DNA of 64,000 nt, from NCBI RefSeq assembly GCF_951801035.1, contig NZ_CATOKT010000001.1; one strand, written 5' to 3'. The notes below the pieces were generated by a model. The model made no database searches, was not told where the DNA came from, and saw only the letters and a program-made list of their open reading frames with translations. This document shows, piece after piece, positions 16,210 through 25,606 of the stretch (position 1 is the first letter of the stretch; the number at the start of each line of letters is the position of its first letter). The DNA is from Adlercreutzia sp910585575 (GTDB taxonomy: Bacteria > Actinomycetota > Coriobacteriia > Coriobacteriales > Eggerthellaceae). The position numbers and the translations under genes are program-made.

Positions 16210-18494
16210 GCCTCCGGTTCTGCCTCTCCCACGAAATCCCATTCCTCCTCGGCCCAGCGGGCACGGTCGGGTATGTTCATAACCGCGGCGACGATGCCCA
16301 GCACACCCGGCACCAGCGCGCCCAGCAACGCCGCCGGCGCCGGCAGCCACGAGCCGCCGAAGTTCCCTAAGTGAGCGGCGGCGCATACGCCGAAAAGCAG
16401 CACGACGGCCGCCGCCACGGCGCCGGCAAGGTCGAACGCCTTCGTGCCGCGCACACAGCAAAGGCTGTACACCGCAGCAGCGCCCACCCACGAAAGGCCC
16501 AGGGCCCAGGTGCTGGCCTGAGACAACAGCGCCACGCAAGCGGCCTGCGGGTTCGCCCCGAAGCTGAAGCACCACAGCGCATCCCAGTTCATCACGTCCA
16601 TCGAACCGCAGCTGGCCATAATAACGGCCAGCGCGAAGGCGAAGGCCGCGCAGAGCGCCGAGGCCACCACGGGCAAAAACACGCCCGCCGTCACCGGAGC
16701 CACGGCCGCGAAGCCGAAGGAACCGAATAGCGGCTGCAACAGCACCACCACTGAGGGCGCCATGCCGCGCCGCCCCATGAGATACCACCAGCCGCCCACA
16801 ATAAGGACCGTGACCAGGGCCAACAGCCACGCTTGCGAGGCAGCGAGCCCCACCACGAAAGCAGCGTAGCCGAAGAGCAGCCCCCAAGAGGGGCGGAAGG
16901 CGGCCAGAGCCGCCCCAAGGGCCACAACCACCCAGAACACGAGGGGCGCATTGCCCAGAAGCCCTAGGGGCTCCCCGCCGAACCCGTGCAGGTTGGCCAG
17001 CCCCAGGGCGGTAAGCAGCCCCACGGCAATGGCCGCAACACCGCGCCCGATCCAGGAAGCCCCGCGCGGCCCCAAGCGGTCGGCCAGGGGCGTTCCCGGC
17101 TCGCACGCAGGCGCGGGCGCCTCTTCTTCCTCGTCCTCACCCACGCCGTTCACGATGTCGGCCAGGGCCTTCTTTCCCTTCCGCGTGCTGCCCAGCAGCG
17201 GCAGCAGCGCCTCCGAGAACGCCGCCACCGACTCGTAGCGCTCGTCCTTTTCCGGATCGAGGGCGGTGAACATGATGTCGTCAGCCTCTTCGGCCAGCTC
17301 GTCCCAGCACAGCGACGGCAGCACGAGCTCGGCGTCCTCGATGGCTTCCTCTGCCGCATCCAAATCGGGAGCGAAAAACGGGTTCGATCCCGTGAGCATC
17401 TCGTAGGTCAGGCTGGCCAGGCCCCATTCGTCGGTGCGCACGTCCAGGGGCTCTTGGCGCATTTGCTCGAGGGGCATGTAGCCGATGGTGCCGCCGCCGG
17501 TAGTGCCCGAGCCGCTGGCATCCATCAGGGCGGCCAGGCCGAAGTCGGTTACCTTGACGACGCCCTTGGAGTTCACGATGACGTTTTCCGGCTTGATGTC
17601 CAAGTGCAGCATGGACTCGCCGTGGGCCGCCTCCAAAGCATGGGCCACCGAGGAGAACACCGAGGCCACCATGTCGAGGGTAATGCCGTCGTCGATCTCG
17701 TCGATGATCTGGGCCAAGGTCTTGCCCTCGATGTACTCCATGATCACATAGGCTGTGGAGCCCTCCATGGCGAAGTCGTAGACCGTGACGATGTTGGCGT
17801 CGTTCAGGTGGGCGACGGACCGCGCCTCCTGGAGGCCGGGGATGTGCTCGAACACATCGTCGGGGTCGAGCTCGTCGGCTGGATCGATGGTGCGCGAGGC
17901 GCGAATGCCCTGCAAGTGGTCGACCCGCACCGAGCGCGCGTCGGCCGCCGTACCCTCCCAGGGCGCATCCTCGACAATCACCGAGGCCTCGTAGGGCAGC
18001 TCCTCGGAAGTCGGCGTCGCCGAGCGCTGCGAACGAGGGGGCTCCTGGAAGTTCTCGGTGCTCGCTCCCCAGGGAGCCAGGTACTCCTGCCAGGCCGCCT
18101 CATCTTCCCAGGGCGGCACCTCATCGGACGTGGCTGTCGATCGCGCACGGGTGGCGCGGCGCGCATCGCGCACCTGCAGGAACAGAGGATCGGCGGGAAA
18201 GTCGCCCGGAGCCGCCGAAGCGGAAGCGGGGGACGATTCCGACGCCGAAACGGCCGCGCCCGATGCCGTCGAGCCGGCAGCCCCGTCCTGCTCGTCTTCC
18301 AAAGCCGCCGCCATGCGCGCTTCGAGGGCAACAAGGCGCGCCCGGGCTACCTCGTCTTCCGAGAGCGTGATGCACTTAATGGCCACATCGCGTTTGAGGT
18401 GGGTGTCGAAGGCATGCTGCACGGTGCCGTAGCCGCCGGCGCCGGCCTGGCCGATAACGCGATAGCGATCGAGAATGAGCTGGGATGATGCCAT
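16206..18494 (-). CDS. Membrane-embedded Ser/Thr protein kinase with large N-lobe insertion
   Basis: A 762-residue Hanks-type kinase. The N-lobe shows the Gly-rich loop GQAGAGGYGTV and VAIK (Lys40). The alphaC Glu (E223 in GLQEARS) comes only after some 170 residues of low-complexity, Ser/Ala/Pro/Glu-rich sequence. The C-lobe has HLDIKPENV (D299; Leu replaces Arg of HRD), DFG (317-319) and an activation segment GTIGYMPLEQ. After residue about 480 come nine or ten hydrophobic helices and a short acidic tail, with no PASTA or other sensor repeats. Likely a signalling kinase whose membrane part senses or is localised by the envelope. Convergent with a small membrane gene. Confidence 0.9.
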   Translation of the reverse strand: MASSQLILDRYRVIGQAGAGGYGTVQHAFDTHLKRDVAIKCITLSEDEVARARLVALEARMAAALEDEQDGAAGSTASGAAVSASESSPASASAAPGDFPADPLFLQVRDARRATRARSTATSDEVPPWEDEAAWQEYLAPWGASTENFQEPPRSQRSATPTSEELPYEASVIVEDAPWEGTAADARSVRVDHLQGIRASRTIDPADELDPDDVFEHIPGLQEARSVAHLNDANIVTVYDFAMEGSTAYVIMEYIEGKTLAQIIDEIDDGITLDMVASVFSSVAHALEAAHGESMLHLDIKPENVIVNSKGVVKVTDFGLAALMDASGSGTTGGGTIGYMPLEQMRQEPLDVRTDEWGLASLTYEMLTGSNPFFAPDLDAAEEAIEDAELVLPSLCWDELAEEADDIMFTALDPEKDERYESVAAFSEALLPLLGSTRKGKKALADIVNGVGEDEEEEAPAPACEPGTPLADRLGPRGASWIGRGVAAIAVGLLTALGLANLHGFGGEPLGLLGNAPLVFWVVVALGAALAAFRPSWGLLFGYAAFVVGLAASQAWLLALVTVLIVGGWWYLMGRRGMAPSVVVLLQPLFGSFGFAAVAPVTAGVFLPVVASALCAAFAFALAVIMASCGSMDVMNWDALWCFSFGANPQAACVALLSQASTWALGLSWVGAAAVYSLCCVRGTKAFDLAGAVAAAVVLLFGVCAAAHLGNFGGSWLPAPAALLGALVPGVLGIVAAVMNIPDRARWAEEEWDFVGEAEPEA

Positions 18495-18806
18495 GGGGCG
18501 TTACTCTCCTGGGTAGGTTTTGGGTGCATTGGGAGACCTTCGTATTGTACGGCACGGCGGCGCCTTTGCGCCAGCTTTCGTACCGCTTTTCGGCGCCCTG
18601 CGGCAAAAGTACGCAGAGGCGCCCTCGCAGGAGCGCATCCCGCCGCGCCCGCTCCGTCAAGCGGCCGAAACGCCTCGATAACGGCTTTCGAACCTTTGCG
18701 CGGCAAACGGCGCCACGCTCTCGTCCCGCGCTATGATCCAGAGACGGAACGTCCCGCCCCGGCGGCTCTTCCCCACCATTCGCACTCTTTCAGAAGGAAG
18801 GCTCTC
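18495..18806. other. Divergent intergenic region, kinase / nfo-like
   Basis: A 312-bp spacer with no credible gene. It contains a TATGAT box at 18732-18737 that could be a -10 for the plus-strand gene (no good -35 seen), and several GC-rich words such as GCGCCTTTGCGC. Short open frames here have poor codon patterns. Confidence 0.5.
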
Positions 18807-19646
18807 ATGCTTACCATCGGTTGTCATCTTTCAAAGCGCCGCGGCTATCTGGAAATGGCCAAGGAAGCCGTCTCCATCAACGCCAACACATTCCAGTACT
18901 TCACGCGCAGCCCTCGCGGCGGCGCCCAGGCCAAGTTGGACATGAAGGACGTGGAAGCCTATAAGGCCTACGCCTCCGAGCACGGCCTTCACGACGTTTT
19001 AGGCTATGCTCCCTACGACACCGACCCCGCCACGGACAAAATGAACGAGCGCGACTTCGCCCTCATGGTGTACTCCGAGGATATGGCCCGCCTGGCCGAG
19101 GTGGACGGCGGTTTGTACCTGGTGCGCCCCGGCAGCCGCCTGGACATTAGCGTCGACGAGGGCATCAAGGACGTGGCCGACGCGCTGAACAAGGTGCTTA
19201 CCCCCAGCCAGAAGGTCACCGTGCTGCTGGACACCATGGCCGGCGAGGGCACCCAGGTGGGCTGCAACTTCCAGCAGCTGGCCGCCATTATCAAGCAGGT
19301 TAATCTTTCCGACCACGTGGGCGTCTGCTTCGACGCGGCCGCCGTGTGGGCCGAGGGCTACGATATCGTGAACGACCTGAACGGCGTCTTGGAAGAGTTC
19401 GATCGCACCATCGGCCTTGACAAGCTGCGCGCGGTTCACCTGAACGATGCCACCCACGAGCGCGGAAGCCACGTCGACCGCCATGCGCGCATCGGCGAGG
19501 GCAAGATCGGCTTCGACGCCCTGGCCGCCCTGGTCAATCACCCGAAGCTGGCTGGCGTCCCCTTCTATCTGGAAGAGCCCGAAAGCACGCTGGTCATCTA
19601 CGAGCGCGACATCGCCCGCTTCCAAGAGGCCTACCAAGGCAAATAG
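18807..19646 (+). CDS. Endonuclease IV-like TIM-barrel protein with degenerate metal site
   Basis: A 279-residue protein; the ATG at 18807 has GAAGGAAG upstream. It aligns end to end with the Firmicute-type endonuclease IV (Nfo), a zinc AP-endonuclease: CHLSKRRGYLEMAKEA, NTFQYFTRSPRGG, HLND and GSHVDRHARIGEG are all present. However, the usual ligand positions read Tyr67 (His in AHAPY), Arg107 (His in HPGS), Asp142 (Glu in ETMAG) and Ala179 (His in DTCH). Asp176, His211, Asp224, His226 and Glu256 remain. Zn1 and part of Zn3 should therefore be lost, so AP-endonuclease activity is doubtful. Another sugar-phosphate isomerase-like role or binding-only function is possible. Confidence 0.85.
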   Translation: MLTIGCHLSKRRGYLEMAKEAVSINANTFQYFTRSPRGGAQAKLDMKDVEAYKAYASEHGLHDVLGYAPYDTDPATDKMNERDFALMVYSEDMARLAEVDGGLYLVRPGSRLDISVDEGIKDVADALNKVLTPSQKVTVLLDTMAGEGTQVGCNFQQLAAIIKQVNLSDHVGVCFDAAAVWAEGYDIVNDLNGVLEEFDRTIGLDKLRAVHLNDATHERGSHVDRHARIGEGKIGFDALAALVNHPKLAGVPFYLEEPESTLVIYERDIARFQEAYQGK

Positions 19647-19666
19647 CTTTTTCAGCCACAGCAGAC

Positions 19667-19702
19667 AAAAAGGCCTCCCCGTCCATGACGGGGAGGCCTT
19701 TT
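19667..19702. terminator. Bidirectional terminator
   Basis: Stem AGGCCTCCCCGT/ACGGGGAGGCCT with loop CCATG-like bases, flanked by AAAA on the left and TTTT on the right. It lies between the convergent nfo-like gene and the Pro/Ala-rich membrane protein and can end transcripts from both. Confidence 0.93.
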
Positions 19703-19717
19703 CAGTGGGCAGAAGTG

Positions 19718-20563
19718 CTAGCGGGCGTGGCGGCCGCGGCCGGGAGCCACGGCGGCTGCGGGATTCGTGGGAACCGCCGTGGCCGGAGCCGTGCGGGGCA
19801 CCGCCGTACCGCGCATCGGTCGCACGGTGGCGCCCATGGGGCGCTGGCCGGCGGGCACCCCCGCGGCCGAGCGCATTCCCGGCTGGGCAGCAGCGCGCTG
19901 CACAGCGGCCGCTTCCTGGGCACGACGGGCAGCACGCGCCTCTAGCTCGGCAGCGGCGCGCGCGGCAAAGGCGCGCTCGGCCTCGCGCCGCGCCTTGCGC
20001 GACATCTTCCTATCGGGAATCACGATGGGCTGCTGGCCCAGGGCCGAGCCCTGCACCCAAGCGTCCACGTCTTCGCGGGCCGGAACGCCAGGAGCCGTGG
20101 CAGGGCGCGGAGCCGGGGCCCCATAGGCCCCGCGAGGACCCGCAGTCCCCTGCGGTTGGCGCGGATTGGCGGCGTTCGGCGACGGAGCGGGGGCGGGACC
20201 CGAAGCGGGGGCCGGAGCAGGACCCGGCTGGGCCACTCCCGCCGGAGCTGCCGCGGGGCGAGCAGCCGCCGGACGCTGAGGCGCAGACCCAGCAGCTGGA
20301 GCCGCCGCGGGGCGGGGCGCCTCGCCTGCCGGGGCCGCGGGCCGAGGACGGCCTCCCCCGTAGCTGCGCGCCGCGTTGTTGCGGCGCCCCATGACCATTT
20401 GCATTTCCGCCACTTTGCGACGCTCGGCCTCCAGGCCATCGGCCATGCCGCGCATACGGCGATCGAGGGTGGTAATCCAGAAGCACAGGGCCAACACGGC
20501 GACGGCAAGCACACCGAGACCAACGGCTACCAGGCCAAAAGGCGAAGAGAGGAATTCAAACAC
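19718..20563 (-). CDS. Pro/Ala-rich membrane-anchored protein
   Basis: A 281-residue protein with a GTG start (AGGAG 10 nt upstream). An N-terminal membrane helix (residues about 8-31) and a short charged helix are followed by about 100 residues of Ala/Pro repeats (PAPAPASGPAPAPS and similar). A conserved-looking segment then begins REDVDAWVQGSALGQQ and includes IPDRKMSRKARREAERAF, followed by an Arg/Ala-rich tail. The short motif segment may be a docking site. No enzymatic motifs. Family not recognised; the low-complexity part resembles linkers of septum- or wall-associated proteins. Confidence 0.7.
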   Translation of the reverse strand: MFEFLSSPFGLVAVGLGVLAVAVLALCFWITTLDRRMRGMADGLEAERRKVAEMQMVMGRRNNAARSYGGGRPRPAAPAGEAPRPAAAPAAGSAPQRPAAARPAAAPAGVAQPGPAPAPASGPAPAPSPNAANPRQPQGTAGPRGAYGAPAPRPATAPGVPAREDVDAWVQGSALGQQPIVIPDRKMSRKARREAERAFAARAAAELEARAARRAQEAAAVQRAAAQPGMRSAAGVPAGQRPMGATVRPMRGTAVPRTAPATAVPTNPAAAVAPGRGRHAR

Positions 20564-20656
20564 GGGACGACCACTCCTGAACGGGAACTTCGATAGTTAT
20601 AAGCGATGATACACGGCGCCTGACCGGTTGTCGATACAAAAACAGCCCAGATTCGC

Positions 20657-22144
20657 CTAGCCAGCGGCCGGTGCGGGCTCGTCCGAACCGCCGCCCGCCC
20701 CTTCCAAAGACACCTGGGCAACCAGCTCGGTGAGCTCGGCCATGGTCTCCTCGTTGCGCGCCGTCTCCGCCGCCAAGTCGGCTTCCACCACCGCCGTATC
20801 CGCGACAGCCACTTCGGCCGCCTCGCAGTGCGCGCAGCCGGGGCAGCGCAGCGTCACCTGCGTGCCCACGCCCAGCTCGCTGGTGTACACCATCTGCGCG
20901 TCCGGGCCGAAGAAGCCGATCATGCGGTCGTGCACGTTCTTCACCGCAATGCCCAGCCCCGTGGACGATTCCACCTGGGTGATGTTGGCGCAGGTTTCCT
21001 CGGTCATGCCCACGCCGTTGTCGCCGACCACGATAATGACGTCGTCGCCGTCCACCGAGGCGTCGATGGTGATGACCAGCTGGCGCTCGGGAGCCATGGC
21101 GTGCTTGATGGCGTTCTCCACCAAGGGCTGCACCAAAAACGGCGGTACCATCATGTCCTGGATCTCGGGAGCGGCGTTCACCTCGAGCGCCAAGCGCTCA
21201 TCGCCAAAGCGCGCCAGCTCGAAACCGAAGTAGCGCTGCACCTGATCCAGCTCGCGCCCAAGGGAAATGCGCTCGGTGGAATCCTCGAGCGTGCGGCGGT
21301 AGAAGACAGCGAACTCGCGCAGCAAGGTGCGCGCCTTCATAGGATCGGTGCGGATGAACGAGGCGATGGTGTTGATGGTATTGAACAAGAAATGGGGGTT
21401 GATCTGAGTTTGGAGCATCTTCAGCTCCATGGAGGTAGCCAACTTGCGCTGGGTTTCCATTTCCACGGCGGCCATCTGCGTGGCCAGCAGCTGGGCGAAG
21501 CCCTGGGCAATGGAGCGCTGGGTCTCCGTGATCTTGTTCGCGTTGCGGTAGTAGAACTTCAGCGTGCCCTCGACGCGGTCGCCCACCCACAGAGGCACGA
21601 CGATGGCCGCCTTGATGCGGCTCGTCTCGGCGGGAACGGGCAGGCCGATTTCCTGCGGCGTCATCAGCACCAAGGTCTCGCCGCCGCGGATGGCCGCATG
21701 GGTGGCCTGGGTGCGAATGGGAATACCGGCCGGATTGTGGGCTTCCTGATAGCCCGCATAGCCGAGCACGATGTCGCGGTTCGTCAGCGCCACGGCAATG
21801 GCCGAGGTATTGGGCAGCAGCAGCTCGCACACTTCCTGCGAGGCTTTCTCAGTCAGGCCCTCGCCCATGGCATCGATCATGGAGCTGGCCATTTGCAGCA
21901 TGGCGTCCGATTGCAGGGCGCGCACGGAATCGGGATCCATCATCAGGCGAATGACCACGACGATGGCCACCGTGAACACCGTGCCCGCCGCCCCCAGCAC
22001 AATGGCCGGCGCCTCGGGCAGCATGAAGGCCCACACCAAGGTGATAGCCGCCAGGGCCGCAATGGTGACGGCAAGCATTTCCTGGTTGAATTTGGGAATG
22101 CCGATGCCTCGCGTCCACGTGCTCTCAGTTTCGCGCGCTCCCAT
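20657..22144 (-). CDS. LytS-type sensor histidine kinase with GAF domain
   Basis: A 495-residue kinase. The ATG at 22144 is preceded by AGGAGGG at 7 nt; an ATG two codons earlier would sit too close. Two membrane helices (residues about 25-65) are followed by a GAF-like sensor (about 85-225, containing VPLWVGDRVEGTLKFYYR), the His-kinase-internal domain with phospho-acceptor His in NPHFLFNTINTI, and an ATPase with ENAIKHAM, GDNGVGM and STGLGIAVKNV. A CPGCAHC motif sits just after the ATPase. The LytS five-helix domain is absent and no LytR-type response regulator is adjacent, so its partner is elsewhere. Confidence 0.9.
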   Translation of the reverse strand: MGARETESTWTRGIGIPKFNQEMLAVTIAALAAITLVWAFMLPEAPAIVLGAAGTVFTVAIVVVIRLMMDPDSVRALQSDAMLQMASSMIDAMGEGLTEKASQEVCELLLPNTSAIAVALTNRDIVLGYAGYQEAHNPAGIPIRTQATHAAIRGGETLVLMTPQEIGLPVPAETSRIKAAIVVPLWVGDRVEGTLKFYYRNANKITETQRSIAQGFAQLLATQMAAVEMETQRKLATSMELKMLQTQINPHFLFNTINTIASFIRTDPMKARTLLREFAVFYRRTLEDSTERISLGRELDQVQRYFGFELARFGDERLALEVNAAPEIQDMMVPPFLVQPLVENAIKHAMAPERQLVITIDASVDGDDVIIVVGDNGVGMTEETCANITQVESSTGLGIAVKNVHDRMIGFFGPDAQMVYTSELGVGTQVTLRCPGCAHCEAAEVAVADTAVVEADLAAETARNEETMAELTELVAQVSLEGAGGGSDEPAPAAG

Positions 22145-22237
22145 GGGCATCCCTCCTGCTCATCATTGATATTGCGTCAGTATAGCCAACTTTCGCCCAA
22201 GATGCATCCGCCATGGCCGTCGGAAGCCCCGGTCCCG

Positions 22238-23125
22238 CTAGCCCCAAAGGCCCAGCTGGTTCACGACGAGGAGCACCGCGGCCAGAACGAGAAAGCCGCT
22301 GAACAGGAACCGCAAGGTGCGCTCGGGTACCCGGGGAATGAGGCGGGCGCCGAGGGTTGCTCCGGGAATGGAGCCACAGGCCACCGCAATGCCGGCAATC
22401 CAATTGATGTTGCCGAGCATGGCCTGGGTGATGACCCCGGGCACCGCCAAAATCATGACTGCAATGAGCGACGTGCCCGAGGTGAGCTTCATGGGCACGT
22501 GAATGAGCGACATCATCAGCGGCACCATGATGAAGCCGCCGCCGACGCCCACATAGCCCGAGGCCAAGCCGGCCGCCAGGCCGATAGCGAAGCCCATGCC
22601 CATCTCGCGCCACCCGATGGCCGGGGCCGCCGCCTGTGCGGCCGCGATCTCGGCCGCCCGCGCCTCGGCCTTCGCCGTCTCGGCGGCCGCCAGCTCCTCG
22701 GCGCTGAGGGCCGTCGCTTCCCGCGAGGCGCCCTTGACCGGCTTCGGCGCGGCGAGCGCCTTGCGGAACATGGTGACGGACGAGTAGGCGATGATGAGCG
22801 CCGCCGCCCCCATCACGCACCAGTCGGGCGACACGGCCGCCAACCCGACGCCCACCGGCGACATGCAGGCGCCGCCCAAGCCGGCGGCAACGCCCAACTT
22901 GGGAAGACATGTTTTATGGCGGATATGGGAAAACGCCCCCGAAAGCGAGGTGGGGATAATAGTGAACAGCGAGGTGGCCGTGCACATGAGCGAGTCCATG
23001 GCGTAGCCCAGCTTGAACGCCGGCACCAGCAGCATGCCGCCGCCAATGCCCAGAAGCCCGGCCAGCACGCCTACGACCAGGCCAACCGCCAGCGAAACGA
23101 CGAACATAACGAAGAGGGATTCCAC
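22238..23125 (-). CDS. TauE/SafE-family sulfite exporter-like permease
   Basis: A 295-residue membrane protein with two homologous halves, each opening with a glycine motif (AGLLGIGGGMLLVP and SGYVGVGGGFIMVP), the hallmark of TauE/SafE carriers for sulfite, sulfonates or organic anions. About eight helices; the cytosolic linker between halves (about 125-165) is a charged Ala/Glu helix. Start is GTG at 23125, 9 bp after the glycosyltransferase stop; the Shine-Dalgarno is distant, so coupling to the upstream gene is likely. Substrate unknown. Confidence 0.88.
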   Translation of the reverse strand: MESLFVMFVVSLAVGLVVGVLAGLLGIGGGMLLVPAFKLGYAMDSLMCTATSLFTIIPTSLSGAFSHIRHKTCLPKLGVAAGLGGACMSPVGVGLAAVSPDWCVMGAAALIIAYSSVTMFRKALAAPKPVKGASREATALSAEELAAAETAKAEARAAEIAAAQAAAPAIGWREMGMGFAIGLAAGLASGYVGVGGGFIMVPLMMSLIHVPMKLTSGTSLIAVMILAVPGVITQAMLGNINWIAGIAVACGSIPGATLGARLIPRVPERTLRFLFSGFLVLAAVLLVVNQLGLWG

Positions 23126-23134
23126 GGCGCTGCG

Positions 23135-24496
23135 CTACTCCTCGATGTTGAGACGGATTTCAGTGGTCATGCCGGCGTCGATGGAGGGGCGCGGCACGGC
23201 GTTGTAGGCCGCCGCGTCCTGAGCCGTCGGAGCCGGGGCGACGGGGGCCGCCACCGCGGCAGGCGCCACCGGCGCTTCTTCGGCCGCTTCGGCTTGCTGC
23301 ACGCGCAGCATGCTGGAGCGCACGAGCGCCGAGGAGAGCAGCTGGTCGGACTCGAGGCGGCTCATGGCCTCGGGCCACACGTACTGGAACTCGAAGTACT
23401 TCGCACAGTGAGACTCGGCATAGGCCGAGGCCTCGCCGGCGGCCGCCCGGGCGGCGCGGCGATAGGCCTTCTTGTCGGGGCGCCCGAAGCTGCGCAGCCA
23501 CGCGGTAATGCGAATGCGATTGCGCAGGCCCGGCTCCAGGAAGGGCCCGGGATAAGGTTCGAGGGACGCGGGCTTCACCTGCTGCAAGTCGATGAGCGCG
23601 CGGCTGTACTCCAGCTTGCGGTACTCGTAGAGCCAGCGGAAGATGTCCTGGCGGAAACGATCGCCCTCGCTGGTGGAGGAGGGCGGCAAATGACGCAGCA
23701 CCCATTGGTTGTCGAACCAGATGTCCGACCCGTACATGCGCAGGTTGAGCATGTAATCCAAGTCTTCGCCGCGGGCAATCCACGGATCGAAGGCCAAGCG
23801 TCGGTAGGCCTCTTTGTGAATGGCCAGGCAACCGCCGCACACGTGGTTCGAGCGCGAAAGGCGCGGCCCGCGCATAGCCCCGGTGATCCACTGGTTGAAG
23901 GCGCGGCCCTGCTGCCAGAAGCGGTTGTACCATTTATCTTCCCACTTCGACAAATACGAGCCCTTGTCGTTCAGGTAGTAGCCCGTCTTCGCCAAAATGG
24001 GAATGCCCTTGCGCGTAAGCTTGCCCAGGCCGTACATGGCCTTGCGCAAGAACTGGGGGTCGTCGACTACCTCGTCGTCGTCGAGGAACACCACGGCATC
24101 GAAGCCCAAGGTGTTGGCCACCACCAGGCCCAGGTTGCGGATGGCACCGTAGCCCTGCAGGCCAATTTCCTTGGAGAGGCGCTCGATGTTCAGCTGGGCC
24201 ATGCGCTGCTCGACCAGAGCCAGTTCGGGGGCGCCAATGACCAAGGTGGTGACGTCGGGGTATTGGTCGGCCACCGCTTGCACCTTCTCGGCCGCCTGGG
24301 CCTCAAGCGACACATCGGCCGAAACCAGAATAATGACCAGCCCGAGCCCTTCGACTTTGCGCAGGGAGTCCAGGCAGCGGCCCAGCTCGCCCGGCTGATT
24401 GGGGGCGGTGGTGTGGTCGTAGGCCGTTACCACGTCGGCTCCGCCCCGATGACGGCGCGGATAGATGAACGTGGGGATGATGACGACGGGGTTCAT
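23135..24496 (-). CDS. Glycosyltransferase family 2 protein
   Basis: A 453-residue GT-A enzyme starting at 24496 with AAAGGA 6 nt upstream. Motifs: VVIIPTFIYPRR at the N-terminus, VVFLDDDEVV (DxD-like metal/nucleotide-sugar site) near residue 135, a variable acceptor region with VCGGCLAIHKEAYRRL, and a GEDLDYMLNLR segment (catalytic ED-type). It lacks membrane helices. The C-terminal 80 residues are Ala/Pro-rich. First gene of a pair with the TauE-like permease. Envelope glycan synthesis is probable; acceptor unknown. Confidence 0.85.
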   Translation of the reverse strand: MNPVVIIPTFIYPRRHRGGADVVTAYDHTTAPNQPGELGRCLDSLRKVEGLGLVIILVSADVSLEAQAAEKVQAVADQYPDVTTLVIGAPELALVEQRMAQLNIERLSKEIGLQGYGAIRNLGLVVANTLGFDAVVFLDDDEVVDDPQFLRKAMYGLGKLTRKGIPILAKTGYYLNDKGSYLSKWEDKWYNRFWQQGRAFNQWITGAMRGPRLSRSNHVCGGCLAIHKEAYRRLAFDPWIARGEDLDYMLNLRMYGSDIWFDNQWVLRHLPPSSTSEGDRFRQDIFRWLYEYRKLEYSRALIDLQQVKPASLEPYPGPFLEPGLRNRIRITAWLRSFGRPDKKAYRRAARAAAGEASAYAESHCAKYFEFQYVWPEAMSRLESDQLLSSALVRSSMLRVQQAEAAEEAPVAPAAVAAPVAPAPTAQDAAAYNAVPRPSIDAGMTTEIRLNIEE

Positions 24497-24589
24497 GAAT
24501 GTCCTTTCGAGATACCGTGCTCGAACGTTCTTATTGTAGCGGTTAGGGCGTTACTGCACGGAATTTGCAGGAAGCCCGTCACCGTGCCC

Positions 24590-25606
24590 TCAGCGAGAGC
24601 GCTTGCGCGCAGCGGCCCCCTTCCGTCCGCGCTTGCTGGCCGGCGGCTGCTCCTTGCTCATGCGGCGCGCCTGTTCGCGGCGCTCTTTCACCGTGGCCAT
24701 TTCCTGCTTCAAAGCCAGATAGGATGCCAGGCGCTCCTCCGAAAGATCCCCCGCTTCCACGGCAGCGCGCACGGCGCATCCCGGCTCGCCGCCATGCTGG
24801 CAGTCGCGAAAGCGGCACTGTTCGGCCAGAGCGGCAATGTCGGGGAACGCGGCCTCGATGCCGGCATCGGCGTCCCACAGACCCAGGCCGCGAACGCCGG
24901 GCATGTCCACAATGCGCCCCGCGCCGGGCACGGTCACAATTTCGCGGCTCACCGTGGTGTGGCGCCCCTTGCCGTCGGCCTCGCGCACCGCGCCCACATC
25001 GAGCACCTCGGAGCCCACGAGCATGTTGATGAGGCTCGACTTCCCCACCCCCGAACGCCCGATGAGCACCGTGGTGGTGCCAGGCGTCAGAAGGGCGCGC
25101 ACCGCCTCGATGGAAGCCGGATCTTGCTCGGACACCACGAGCACTGCGGTGTCGGGGCCCGCCAAGGCCCGCACCCGCTCCAGCAACTGCTCGGTGGCGG
25201 CATCGTCCTCGGCCAAGTCGGCCTTGGTCAGCACCACCGTGACCGCCGCCCCGGTTTCGAAGGCGAGCACCAACTCGCGCTCGAGGCGACGCAGGTTCAC
25301 CTCGGAAAGCGGCTGGGCCACAATGACGCGCTCGAAGTTAGCGGCCAGCACCTGGGGCACTGCGCGCTCGGTGGGGTCTTTGCGCACGAACTCGCGCGTG
25401 CGCGGGGCAATGGCCTCGATGACCCCCTTGTCATGGGCATCGGGCACCGACACCTCCACGCAATCGCCGATAACCGCGCGCACGTTCTCGCCCTTCACCA
25501 GCGCAGTGGCATGCTCGCACCGCAGCGTCTCGCCGTCGGCGAACCGCACGAGCGGATAGCCGCGATCAAGCTTGATGACCTCTCCGGAACGCCAGGTGTC
25601 GGCCAT
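24590..25606 (-). CDS. rsgA: Ribosome small-subunit-dependent GTPase A
   Basis: A 338-residue late 30S assembly GTPase. The ATG at 25606 overlaps the upstream TAA (TAATG). An OB-fold (residues about 1-65) precedes the circularly permuted GTPase: TKADLAE (G4), GRSGVGKSSL (G1), GRHTT (G2) and DMPGVRGLG (G3). A zinc-binding tail has CRFRDCQHGGEPGCAV, then a basic C-terminus. Cotranscribed with trkH and an OB-fold-like membrane protein, an unusual company for rsgA. Confidence 0.95.
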   Translation of the reverse strand: MADTWRSGEVIKLDRGYPLVRFADGETLRCEHATALVKGENVRAVIGDCVEVSVPDAHDKGVIEAIAPRTREFVRKDPTERAVPQVLAANFERVIVAQPLSEVNLRRLERELVLAFETGAAVTVVLTKADLAEDDAATEQLLERVRALAGPDTAVLVVSEQDPASIEAVRALLTPGTTTVLIGRSGVGKSSLINMLVGSEVLDVGAVREADGKGRHTTVSREIVTVPGAGRIVDMPGVRGLGLWDADAGIEAAFPDIAALAEQCRFRDCQHGGEPGCAVRAAVEAGDLSEERLASYLALKQEMATVKERREQARRMSKEQPPASKRGRKGAAARKRSR

